Source: Lewinellaceae bacterium (lineage in GTDB: Bacteria; Bacteroidota; Bacteroidia; Chitinophagales; Saprospiraceae). From it: a stretch of 64,000 bases of DNA. This document shows, piece by piece, positions 8,460-15,827 of the stretch. Location: positions 43,115 through 107,114 of the forward strand of contig JACJYA010000022.1 in assembly GCA_020636315.1 (NCBI GenBank), in the 5' to 3' direction. The position numbers and the translations under genes were made by a program. The notes under the pieces were generated by a model. That model was not told the origin of the DNA. It made no database searches and was given only the letters and a program-made list of their open reading frames with translations. Position 1 is the stretch's first letter, and each line of letters opens with the position of its first letter.

Positions 8460-8687
8460 ACATGAGTCATCCCAAATTTTAGAATGATATACTCTTGGAT
8501 ATTATTTCAGGCCTTCAGCCTGAGTTATCTGCTTCTTTCAGGCTTGGGGCGGTGCCCCAAGCTGCAATTTGTCAGGCTTTCAGCCTGAAAGGCTGTTACA
8601 TTGATGCCCAGGGCTTCGCCCGGGGAAGATAATTCCAGCCCAAATGTCAGGCTGAAGGCCTGAAATAAAATTCGGGATGACTCATGT
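8460..8687. mobile_element. MITE-like palindromic element, ACATGAGTCA family
   Basis: A 228 bp element bounded by 21 bp inverted ends (8460-8480 and 8667-8687) that begin ACATGAGTCATCCC and differ at one base. Inside is a second perfect 20 bp inverted pair (8504-8523 / 8647-8666) around CAGGCCTTCAGCC. The centre holds further hairpins, such as GGGGC/GCCCC at about 8546 and CAGGC/GCCTG at about 8573. It lies between convergent genes and has no ORF, so any movement would need a transposase elsewhere. A minimal copy with the same ends lies at 60509-60575. No clear target duplication. Confidence 0.7.
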
Positions 8688-8699
8688 ATGAACACACTC

Positions 8700-9314
8700 T
8701 CAATTCCCGGAATCTTCCTCTCCCTCCGGCTTTTTCTTATTCAGGATCTCCAGCACTTCGACGGTAATGTCGAGGCTGTCGGCGGCCAGCAACACGCTGG
8801 ATCCCTGCCCGTACTGAAGGATGTAATCGTAGCCCCGCCGCTTGCGCATTTCATCCAGCGACTGGCGCAGTTCGTCTTCCAGCTCCAGTTGAATGCGCTG
8901 GGTTTCCGCCACCAGTTCCTTGCTCAGCTTTTCCTGCTCTGCCATTAGAGACTGTTGTTTTTGCCCCAGGCGTTGTTCTTCTTCGGCAATCTGGCTGGGG
9001 GCCAAAAGGCCCTGCTGTATCTTTTCCTGAACCTGGCGAAACTCTTTTTCCAGAGCCGCCCCTTTCTGGTTCATCCGCTGGCTGGCTTCCGCCTGCCGCT
9101 TGTCGAGCGCTTCCTTTTGGTTTCGGAAATAATCGTATTGCTCGACCAGGGTATCCGCATTGAGATAGACGATCTTCAGAGGTGCGGGTGCTTCAGAGGC
9201 CATAGCTCCGCTTTCCGCTCCTTTTCCTTCATTTCCGGAAGATTGCTGAGAGAACAGGTAGATTACTGCGATGAGTAATATGCCATTTAATACAAGTGAG
9301 ATGTTTGCTTTCAT
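8700..9314 (-). CDS. OmpH/Skp family periplasmic chaperone-like protein
   Basis: A 204-residue protein. An N-terminal hydrophobic segment (NGILLIAVIYLFS) acts as signal anchor or signal peptide. It is followed by the Skp-type opening strand KIVYLNADTLVEQYDYF, then a long Gln/Glu/Lys-rich coiled coil (about residues 65-150) and the closing strand YDYILQYGQGSSVLLAADSLDIT, which matches the usual Skp end. Skp trimers hold unfolded outer-membrane proteins in the periplasm. Here the gene is not next to bamA or lpxD, so it is probably a second, orphan OmpH-like protein. Confidence 0.85.
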   Translation of the reverse strand: MKANISLVLNGILLIAVIYLFSQQSSGNEGKGAESGAMASEAPAPLKIVYLNADTLVEQYDYFRNQKEALDKRQAEASQRMNQKGAALEKEFRQVQEKIQQGLLAPSQIAEEEQRLGQKQQSLMAEQEKLSKELVAETQRIQLELEDELRQSLDEMRKRRGYDYILQYGQGSSVLLAADSLDITVEVLEILNKKKPEGEEDSGN

Positions 9315-9364
9315 TTTTCAAAATTTTCGCAAAGGTACGCTTATGGGGTTAGAGTGCAAAGGAT

Positions 9365-9639
9365 TGGAAGGCGGAAGTCGGAAGGCGGGAAGGCGGAAGT
9401 TGGAAGTTGGAAGGCGGAAGGCGGAAGGCGGGAATTTCACAATGAAGAACTTCGTACTCAAAAGCGCCCAGGACACAAACGGGCGTAAGCCGGATTCAGG
9501 AGCAGCCGGTGGGATTGTTCATAGTTCCTGGTTTCTGAGTTCCTGGTTCCCTGGAAACCAGTGGGTTAGCATAATCCGGACCCAGTTAATTGAACTATCC
9601 CCAGCCGGTTCCCACTTCTGACTTCGCACTTCCAACTTC
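9365..9639. repeat. Heptamer-repeat arms (GGAAGGC / CACTTCC) flanking non-coding DNA
   Basis: The left arm 9365-9434 is a run of 7 bp units (GGAAGGC, GGAAGTC, GGAAGTT). The right arm 9609-9639 carries the complementary unit type (GACTTCG, CACTTCC, AACTTC) and ends exactly at the stop codon of the cyanophycinase gene. About 170 bp of spacer between them holds no ORF. This accounts for the 9315-9637 gap. It resembles the elements at 3928, 11440 and 51233. Confidence 0.6.
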
Positions 9640-10501
9640 ATTTCAGCCTGAACCCATCTCCCGGCAGCAGTACGCTCAGCTCCAGCCCCCGGCCGCCCAG
9701 CAGGCCGTTCATTTCCCGGCTGTCTTTTCCGGGGTTGCGCAACAGGATCACCTGATAACCTCCTACCACCGTTGCGAGGTTCCCTTCCACCAGGATAGCC
9801 GTGGATTCATCGATGCCGATACAGGCTTCGTTGGGGTTTTCCAGCGCGACGGTGATGAGCCGGTTCATGCGCATGCGATAGACAAAATGCTGATCGACGA
9901 TGGCTTCCGGCAGCAGGCCCAGGCCTTCCTTTATTTCTATATTTTCGGCTTCGATGGTCCTGTAATCGCCGGTGTATTCGGGATGTTTGTACTCGTTGCC
10001 GGTGATCATCTTCCGGCTCATCACGGCGGCGCCGGCGCTGGTGCCGGCAATGGTGGCGCCATTGGAATAAGCCTGGTGGATGGCGTCGTAAACCGGGCTG
10101 CCGAGGACTACCTCCATAAATCGGTTCTGGTCGCCGCCGGTGATGTAGATGAGGCGGGCGCCGAGCAGGGAGTCAATGGCTGCTTTGGGGTAATCGCCCT
10201 TTGCGAAGTTGTACGCCCGGAATTTTTCGGCCGCCAGCCCCTGTTTTGTAAACTGCCGGATGCCGTAGTACGCCGCTGTATCCGGTTCGCTGCTGGCCAT
10301 GGGCAGAATGATGGCGTACCCGCCCGTGTCCAGCCCGGAAGCCTGCACCAGCGACTGCACCAGCGCCGGCGGACGCTTGCCACCGCCAATGATGAAAAGC
10401 TTACCGGCCGGCGCCGGGAACATTTCCGCAGAACCGGCCTCCTGAGCGAAACCGAAAGAGGCGTAGATCAGTAAAAGGAAGAAGGAAGAAAGCAGCTTCA
10501 T
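9638..10501 (-). CDS. cphB: Cyanophycinase (peptidase S51), exported
   Basis: A serine peptidase of the S51 class, 287 residues from ATG 10501 (alternative ATG 10513). It has a signal peptide (KLLSSFFLLLIYASFGFAQ), so export is predicted. The nucleophile elbow GTSAGAAVMS is present, preceded by IYITGGDQNRFM, and the later block IVDQHFVYRMRMNRL matches the DQHF..R.R..RL signature of true cyanophycinases. These enzymes cut the cyanobacterial storage polymer multi-L-arginyl-poly-L-aspartate to beta-Asp-Arg dipeptides. A second, T9SS-targeted S51 protein (21936) and an isoaspartyl peptidase (14819) lie nearby, supporting cyanophycin use. Symbol given by family resemblance. Confidence 0.82.
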   Translation of the reverse strand: MKLLSSFFLLLIYASFGFAQEAGSAEMFPAPAGKLFIIGGGKRPPALVQSLVQASGLDTGGYAIILPMASSEPDTAAYYGIRQFTKQGLAAEKFRAYNFAKGDYPKAAIDSLLGARLIYITGGDQNRFMEVVLGSPVYDAIHQAYSNGATIAGTSAGAAVMSRKMITGNEYKHPEYTGDYRTIEAENIEIKEGLGLLPEAIVDQHFVYRMRMNRLITVALENPNEACIGIDESTAILVEGNLATVVGGYQVILLRNPGKDSREMNGLLGGRGLELSVLLPGDGFRLK

Positions 10502-10584
10502 AGTCCGGATCATATTTTAATGGAGGCGCTATCAACAGGCCCGGTAAAAACTAACCATTCTGGTGACAATTTAGGGAAAAAGTA

Positions 10585-10592
10585 TATTTTTG
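10585..10592 (+). promoter_or_regulatory. Candidate -7 box (TATTTTTG) of the parA operon
   Basis: TATTTTTG fits TAnnTTTG and lies about 75 bp before the parA start, in the only spacer upstream of that operon. No clear TTTG -33 element is seen. Confidence 0.4.
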
Positions 10593-10666
10593 CTAACATT
10601 CCGGGCATTCCTGGGGATTATTGTTTAATTTAAGGCACATTCCAGCAAAGCCATCAAAATACTGAT

Positions 10667-11452
10667 ATGGGAAAAGTCATTTCATTGCTCAACCATAAAG
10701 GAGGGGTAGGAAAGACCACAAGTGTGATCAACATCGGCGCGGCAATGGTAGAATTGGGCAAACGAGCCCTGCTCATCGACCTGGACCCGCAGGCGAACCT
10801 GACGCTCTCCCTGGGGGCTCCCCGCCCTCCGCAGACGATCTACGAGGCCATGCGCGGTGAATCCGAACTGATACCGATACCGGTCAAGGAGAACCTCGAC
10901 GTCATCGTCTCCACCCTCGACCTGTCAGGGGCCGAAATGGAACTGATCAACGAGGCCGGCCGGGAGTTCATCCTTCGGGAACTGCTGTCGCCGCTGCGGG
11001 AAGAATACGATTTCATCATCATCGACTGCCCGCCCTCACTGGGCCTGCTTACCCTGAACGCCCTGACGAGCAGCGACTATGTAATGATCCCCCTTCAGAC
11101 GGAATTCCTCGCCCTGCAGGGGCTGGCCAAGATCAAGCAGGTCATACAAAAAGTGAAGCTGCGCCTCAACAAGGGCCTGCAGATCGGCGGAGTGGTCGCC
11201 ACTATGTACGACAGCCGCAAGGTGCTAAACCGCGATGTGGTGGAAACCATCAAGAAGTATTTCGGCGACCTGGTCTTCGAAACCATGATCCGCGACAACG
11301 TTGCCCTGGCTGAAGCCCCGGCACAACGGAAAGACATTTATGACTATAGCCGCAACAGTGCCGGTGCGGAAGATTACCTGAATCTGAGTAAGGAGATACT
11401 GGTGCGGGTGGAGCAGTTTGAGGGGAAAGTGAGGGAGGGGGTGAAGGAGTGA
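10667..11452 (+). CDS. parA: ParA/Soj-family partition ATPase
   Basis: A 261-residue deviant Walker ATPase. It has LLNHKGGVGKTTSVINIG at residues 7-24 with the signature lysine, the Walker B-like strand FIIIDCPPSLGLLT, and the typical ALLIDLDPQANLTLSLG. It starts without a HTH domain, so it is a short chromosomal-type ParA that cycles on nucleoid DNA and positions a cargo bound by a partner protein. The next operon gene with a ribbon-helix-helix-like end (12000) is the likely partner. The C-terminal codons run into an octamer repeat, and a four-helix-bundle gene separates it from that partner. Confidence 0.88.
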   Translation: MGKVISLLNHKGGVGKTTSVINIGAAMVELGKRALLIDLDPQANLTLSLGAPRPPQTIYEAMRGESELIPIPVKENLDVIVSTLDLSGAEMELINEAGREFILRELLSPLREEYDFIIIDCPPSLGLLTLNALTSSDYVMIPLQTEFLALQGLAKIKQVIQKVKLRLNKGLQIGGVVATMYDSRKVLNRDVVETIKKYFGDLVFETMIRDNVALAEAPAQRKDIYDYSRNSAGAEDYLNLSKEILVRVEQFEGKVREGVKE

Positions 11453-11999
11453 ATGAGTGAATGAGTGAATGAGTGAGGGAGTGAGGGAGTGAATGTTGGG
11501 GGGCCCTATTCAAAATAAGTGCGTAAAGAGAGTAGCATTTAACCAACGATGATTTAAAAAAACTCTCTTTATGAAAAAGATGACAAAGGAAGAATTTGCA
11601 GAGTGGATGCGTCAAAGGACCAAGAGCTTTGCAATTAGAGTGATAAAATTTTGTCAGGAGCTGCATTATGGCCCAGCTACTAAAGTTGTGATATACCAAT
11701 TAATTAAATCCTCAACTTCAGTAGCTGGAAATTATCGGGCGGCGTGTAGAGCAAGATCTAAAGCGGAATTCTTTTCGAAGATCAGCATCGTTGTTGAAGA
11801 AGCCGATGAATCTCATTTCTGGCTTGAGGTCATTAAAGAAAGTAGTTTCAGGTGCAATGAAAAAGAGCTGGTTTTTTTGATGCAAGAAGCTCTTGAGATA
11901 CTCTCAATCGTAGCCACTGCAAGGAAAAATATCAATCGCTGATTGATAAAAGAATATTCATTCACTAATTCAGTCATTCACTAATTCAGTCATTTCACC
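11440..11999. mobile_element. IVS-like unit: octamer inverted arms enclosing a four-helix-bundle gene
   Basis: The left arm 11440-11478 and right arm 11961-11999 pair at about 80% over 39 bp. Six tandem octamers GAGTGAAT/GAGTGAGG occupy 11447-11494. The right arm contains two copies of CATTCACTAATTCAGT (11959-11974, 11975-11990), that is, the same octamer inverted with single changes. The left arm overlaps the parA stop codon and the right arm abuts the TTG start of the next gene. The single gene inside belongs to the family first found in 23S rRNA intervening sequences, which also sit in long stem-loops. Mobility is inferred. Confidence 0.6.
11571..11942 (+). CDS. Four-helix-bundle protein (23S rRNA IVS / S23 family)
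   Basis: A 123-residue all-helical protein of the four-helix-bundle family once called 23S rRNA-intervening-sequence protein, related to the Avd accessory protein of diversity-generating retroelements. Visible landmarks are RSKAEFFSKISIVVEEADES and FWLEVIKESS, which are the most conserved helix 3 segments, preceded by IYQLIKSSTSVAGNYRAA. The molecular function is not established; a basic surface suggests nucleic acid or protein binding. It is inserted between parA and its downstream partner and bounded by octamer arms, so it is probably a passenger rather than part of the partition system. Confidence 0.88.
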   Translation: MKKMTKEEFAEWMRQRTKSFAIRVIKFCQELHYGPATKVVIYQLIKSSTSVAGNYRAACRARSKAEFFSKISIVVEEADESHFWLEVIKESSFRCNEKELVFLMQEALEILSIVATARKNINR

Positions 12000-12509
12000 T
12001 TGAGCAAAAAAAGATTCACAGAAGGACTGGAAAGCTTATTCGGAGATTCTGCTGAAGAAACCCTTCAGGAGAGCAGCCCTTTACTGTCCCGGACGGGAAA
12101 ACAGGAGGTGCTCCGAAAAAGGGGTGAAGATAGCGGGAAGCGCTCTTCAGCTAAAGATTTCTCCTCGGATCTTCAGGCTTTCCTCGAAGATGCTTTTGAA
12201 GAAAGTGTGGAAGCTCAACTGGAACAGCGTAAGACGAAACGCACTCCTATTTCCGGAAGCGCCCGGGTGAAGAAGCGCCACAGCAAGCCCCTCAGCGGGC
12301 TTGATGCCCTCATCCGCAGCACCGTTGACCCCGGCAGCATCCGCCTGGAACAAAAGGCAGCCAAACGGGTTACTCTCACTTTCGACCCCGAAAAACTGGA
12401 AAGGCTCAAGGCCATCGCCCGCCGGAAACGCTCCTACCTGCGCGATATTATCGATGAGATCGTAGCGGAATACCTGGATGAGTATGAGGCAAGGAGCGAA
12501 GATAAATAA
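12000..12509 (+). CDS. ParA-partner protein with C-terminal ribbon-helix-helix-like domain
   Basis: 169 residues. The first 100 are polar and probably disordered (SKKRFTEGLESLFGD, then acidic and basic stretches), with a short motif PLSGLDALIRSTVDP. The last 45 look like a ribbon-helix-helix fold: strand KRVTLTFDPEKLERLKAIA followed by helix SYLRDIIDEIVAEYLDEY. Short RHH proteins are common DNA-binding partners of ParA ATPases. The start is TTG at 12000, unusual here, and touches the repeat arm of the inserted element; the native ATG may have been altered by the insertion. It overlaps the SecA2-like gene by 32 bp. Role inferred from context. Confidence 0.65.
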   Translation: MSKKRFTEGLESLFGDSAEETLQESSPLLSRTGKQEVLRKRGEDSGKRSSAKDFSSDLQAFLEDAFEESVEAQLEQRKTKRTPISGSARVKKRHSKPLSGLDALIRSTVDPGSIRLEQKAAKRVTLTFDPEKLERLKAIARRKRSYLRDIIDEIVAEYLDEYEARSEDK

Positions 12510-14799
12510 CTCGCAACAGCTACTCCGGTATCATCAGGGGCTGAAAGCCAAAACGGATAACGAACTCCAGCAACTCGCCAGGCAATTAGGTGCAAAAGCC
12601 CAGAGAGGCGCCGCTCCGGCAGAATTGCTCCTGCCTGCCTATGCCCTCGTCAAAGAAGCCTGTATCCGCCAGTTGGGCCTGGAAGCTTACGATGTACAAC
12701 TCCTCGCCGCCATCGCCCTGCACCACAACAAACTGGTGGAAATGCAAACCGGAGAAGGAAAAACGCTTGCCGCTGTCTTCCCGGCCTTCCTCAACGCCCT
12801 CTCCGGAAAAGGTGTACACATCCTGACCTTCAACGACTATCTGGCCCGGCGCGATGCAGCCTGGATGGGGCCGGTTTACAAATTTCTGGGGCTCCGTGTC
12901 GGATACATTCAGGAGGGCATGGCCCTGGAAGAGAAACGCCTGGCTTACCATTGCGATATCACTTATGCCACCGCTAAAGAGGTGGGGTTCGACTATCTGC
13001 GTTCCTTTATTGCCTATGATGAGCAGGAACTGGTGCTGCGCCCTTTTCATTACGCCATTGTCGATGAGGCCGACGCCCTGCTGATCGACGAAGCCCGAAA
13101 CCCACTCGTTCTGGCCGGCGATATCATTCAAACGGGCCTCGACTACCAACTGGTTGCCCGCCTGGCCGAGAAACTGGAAAAAGGGCAGGATTTTGATATC
13201 AATGACTATTCGCGAAACATTTTTCTGACAGAAAAAGGCATCGAGAAAATAGAACAGGCCCTGCAAATAGACAACCTGCTTGCTGATGAAAATTACACCC
13301 TGCTTTCTGCCATCAGTCTGGCGCTCCACGCCCGTATGCTCCTCCAAAAAGACATAGATTATGTGGTGAGGAACGGACAAATAAAGCTGGTGGATGAATT
13401 TACCGGCAGGATTGTCGAGGGCCGGAAGTGGCGAAGTGGCCTGCAAACGGCGGTGGAGGCCAAAGAAGGGCTTGAGATCCAATCCGAAGGGCACATCCTC
13501 AATTCCATATCTCTTCAACATTTTATTACCCGATACCCCAAACGGGCGGGAATGACCGCTACCGCCCAGCCGGCTGCCAGCGAATTTTTGAACACCTATG
13601 GATTGGGAGTCGTCGTTATACCACCGAACAAACCCTGCAGACGGGTGGACCACCCCGATGAAGTTTTTACCACACAAACTGCCAAAATACAGGCCATTAT
13701 CGAAGAGGTGCAACGCGCGCACGCGATAGGCCAACCCGTATTGATCGGTACCCGCACCGTCAGAGAATCGGAAAACCTGTCCGGGGCCATCCATAAATGC
13801 GGTATCTCCTGCCAGGTACTGAACGCCAAAAATGATGAGCAGGAAGCCGGTATTATCGCCAGGGCAGGAATGCCGGGCGCCGTAACCATCTCCACCAATA
13901 TGGCAGGACGGGGGACTGATATCATACTGGGAGGGCCGGACGGGCAGGGCCGGGAAGCCGTGATCCGCGCCGGTGGCCTATATGTCATCGGCACCAACCG
14001 GCACGATAGCCGCCGCGTGGACCAGCAACTCCGAGGGCGGTCCGGGCGGCAGGGAGACATTGGCCAGTCCCGCTTTTTCATCAGCCTGGAAGACGGCCTG
14101 ATGGTTAAGTATAAATTAAATGAAGTGCTTCCCAAAAGATTCCGGAACCTGCAGGCAGGGCAAAAGATCAATGACAGGCGCATTAACACTTTTATCAGGC
14201 ATATTCAGGAGGTAATCGAAGATCAGGCCTCAGAAATGCGCCGGACGCTGATGCTCTATTCCGGCCTGGTGGAAAAACAACGGCAGTTGATCCAGGGAGA
14301 AAGGCAACGCCTGTTACTTGAGCCTGGTTTTCTGGAAGAGCACTTAAAAGTAAAGGCGGAGTCTGCCATTGCCCGAAAGCTCAGAATACTGTCGCTCAAC
14401 CAATACGACCGCCTGTGGGCAGAACACCTTGAATACCTGCAACAGGTCCGCGACAGCATCCACCTCGTCCGCTTCGGAGGACAGAAGCCCCTGGTGGAAT
14501 TCCAGCGGCTGGCGGATGGGCAGTTCCAGTCCCTCTGCGACGGGATCGATGAGGCCGTGCAGGAAAAAACAGCCCTCTTGCTGGCCAATCCCAATATGGA
14601 ATTGGGGGAGCTCGGCATCCGCCGCCCTGCTTCCACCTGGACCTACGTCGTCAACGACAACCCCTTCGGCAACAAGCTGGCCACCATGCTGCTGGATAAT
14701 GCTAACATTGGTTTCCATGCGGACCCTATTTCGGCAATGGTGTTGTTTTTTGTGGGAATTTTCCGGCGGTTGTTTGGGAGACAACGGCATGGCCCTTAG
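12478..14799 (+). CDS. SecA2-like accessory preprotein translocase ATPase
   Basis: A 773-residue SecA homologue, shorter than canonical SecA in this phylum. NBD1 has MQTGEGKTLAAVFPA (Walker A) and IVDEADALLIDEARNP (DEAD-type motif). The preprotein crosslinking region follows and ends at KRAGMTATAQP. NBD2 has TNMAGRGTDIILGG and QLRGRSGRQGDIGQSRFF. The C-terminal helical region (RLWAEHLEYLQQVRDSIHL) is present, but the usual C-terminal Cys/His zinc motif is absent; the tail is hydrophobic then basic (MVLFFVGIFRRLFGR). This fits an accessory SecA2. The start overlaps the previous gene by 32 bp (another ATG is at 12484), implying translational coupling with the ParA set. Cargo unknown. Confidence 0.8.
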   Translation: MSMRQGAKINNSQQLLRYHQGLKAKTDNELQQLARQLGAKAQRGAAPAELLLPAYALVKEACIRQLGLEAYDVQLLAAIALHHNKLVEMQTGEGKTLAAVFPAFLNALSGKGVHILTFNDYLARRDAAWMGPVYKFLGLRVGYIQEGMALEEKRLAYHCDITYATAKEVGFDYLRSFIAYDEQELVLRPFHYAIVDEADALLIDEARNPLVLAGDIIQTGLDYQLVARLAEKLEKGQDFDINDYSRNIFLTEKGIEKIEQALQIDNLLADENYTLLSAISLALHARMLLQKDIDYVVRNGQIKLVDEFTGRIVEGRKWRSGLQTAVEAKEGLEIQSEGHILNSISLQHFITRYPKRAGMTATAQPAASEFLNTYGLGVVVIPPNKPCRRVDHPDEVFTTQTAKIQAIIEEVQRAHAIGQPVLIGTRTVRESENLSGAIHKCGISCQVLNAKNDEQEAGIIARAGMPGAVTISTNMAGRGTDIILGGPDGQGREAVIRAGGLYVIGTNRHDSRRVDQQLRGRSGRQGDIGQSRFFISLEDGLMVKYKLNEVLPKRFRNLQAGQKINDRRINTFIRHIQEVIEDQASEMRRTLMLYSGLVEKQRQLIQGERQRLLLEPGFLEEHLKVKAESAIARKLRILSLNQYDRLWAEHLEYLQQVRDSIHLVRFGGQKPLVEFQRLADGQFQSLCDGIDEAVQEKTALLLANPNMELGELGIRRPASTWTYVVNDNPFGNKLATMLLDNANIGFHADPISAMVLFFVGIFRRLFGRQRHGP

Positions 14800-14818
14800 C
14801 AAACCAGAAACCTTTCCT

Positions 14819-15742
14819 CTATTCTTTATATATCCCTACCCTCGCTTCCTCCCCCTCCTTTACCCACGCCCGGTACATGCCCTCCGAATTGAACGGAAGG
14901 GCAATATTCCCATTCGCATCCACAGCGATCAGTCCGCCGTCGCCGCCCAGGGCCAGCTGCCGGTGGTGGATGGCGTGATGAGCCGCTTCTTCCAGGCTCA
15001 TCCCCCGGTATTCCATCAGGCAGGAGAGGTCGTAGGCTACTACACCGCGCAGAAAATACTCCCCGTAGCCGGTGCAGGAGACGGCACAGGTGAGGTCATT
15101 GGCGTAGGTGCCGGCGCCGATGATGGGGCTGTCTCCTATTCTGCCGTATTTCTTGTTGGTCAGCCCGCCGGTGGAAGTGGCGGCCGCGAGATGCCCCTGC
15201 CGGTCGCAGGCCACGGCGCCTACGGTGCCGTACTTCTGGCTGTGGTCGAGCTGGGCTCTGCCGCGCGCTCTGGCTTCCTGCAACTGCTGAAAACGGTACT
15301 CCGAATAAAAATAGTCCGGCCCGGCCTCTTCCAGCCCCTGCTCGCGGGCAAACATCCGGGCGCCAGGGCCACAGAGCATGACGTGCTCCGAAACGTCCAG
15401 AATGCGCCTCGCCAGCGAAATGGGGTTCTTTACGCCTTTCACCATGGCTGCTGCTCCGGCATCCACTCTTCGTCCGCACATGATGGAAGCATCCATCTCG
15501 TGGGTGCCGTCATGGGTAAAGACGGCCCCTTTGCCGGCGTTGAAATATTCGCAGTCCTCCAGTGAGCAGACGGCAGCCTCGACAGCATCGAGGGCCGAGC
15601 CGCCGGCCCGGAGGATGATTTCACCGGCCTTCAGGGCCTTCAGTAATGCCTGCCGGTGGGCTTCCTCTTTATCCGCCGCCATTTCCGAACGCATAATGGT
15701 GCCGGCGCCGCCGTGAATGGCCAGGCTGTATGTTTTGGGCAT
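14819..15742 (-). CDS. iaaA: Isoaspartyl peptidase / plant-type L-asparaginase (Ntn hydrolase)
   Basis: 307 residues from ATG 15742, chosen because the family begins a few residues before LAIHGGAGTIM; upstream in-frame ATGs at 15763 and 15823 would add an unconserved tail. Autoproteolysis before Thr173 in KYGTVGAVACD yields alpha and beta subunits; the substrate loop TSTGGLTNKKYGRIGDSP follows. These enzymes hydrolyse beta-aspartyl dipeptides, including beta-Asp-Arg from cyanophycin, and also L-asparagine. No signal peptide, so it works in the cytoplasm. It is the third gene of a SusC-SusD-IaaA operon (86 bp after susD), which suggests import followed by cleavage of isoaspartyl peptides. Confidence 0.88.
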   Translation of the reverse strand: MPKTYSLAIHGGAGTIMRSEMAADKEEAHRQALLKALKAGEIILRAGGSALDAVEAAVCSLEDCEYFNAGKGAVFTHDGTHEMDASIMCGRRVDAGAAAMVKGVKNPISLARRILDVSEHVMLCGPGARMFAREQGLEEAGPDYFYSEYRFQQLQEARARGRAQLDHSQKYGTVGAVACDRQGHLAAATSTGGLTNKKYGRIGDSPIIGAGTYANDLTCAVSCTGYGEYFLRGVVAYDLSCLMEYRGMSLEEAAHHAIHHRQLALGGDGGLIAVDANGNIALPFNSEGMYRAWVKEGEEARVGIYKE

Positions 15743-15827
15743 AGAGAGTTGGCTTTCGTACATAAATTTCAGTTGACGGTTCGCCCGGCAAAGCTGCAAC
15801 AAACAACCGACAACCCCAAACAATCAC

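Noticed and set aside
11440..11999. CRISPR array
   Set aside because: Repeats are 8 bp tandem units without spacers, in inverted arrangement around a gene.
12586..13794. 402-codon minus-strand frame opposite the SecA2-like gene
   Set aside because: Antisense shadow in GC-rich coding DNA; the plus strand encodes all SecA motifs.
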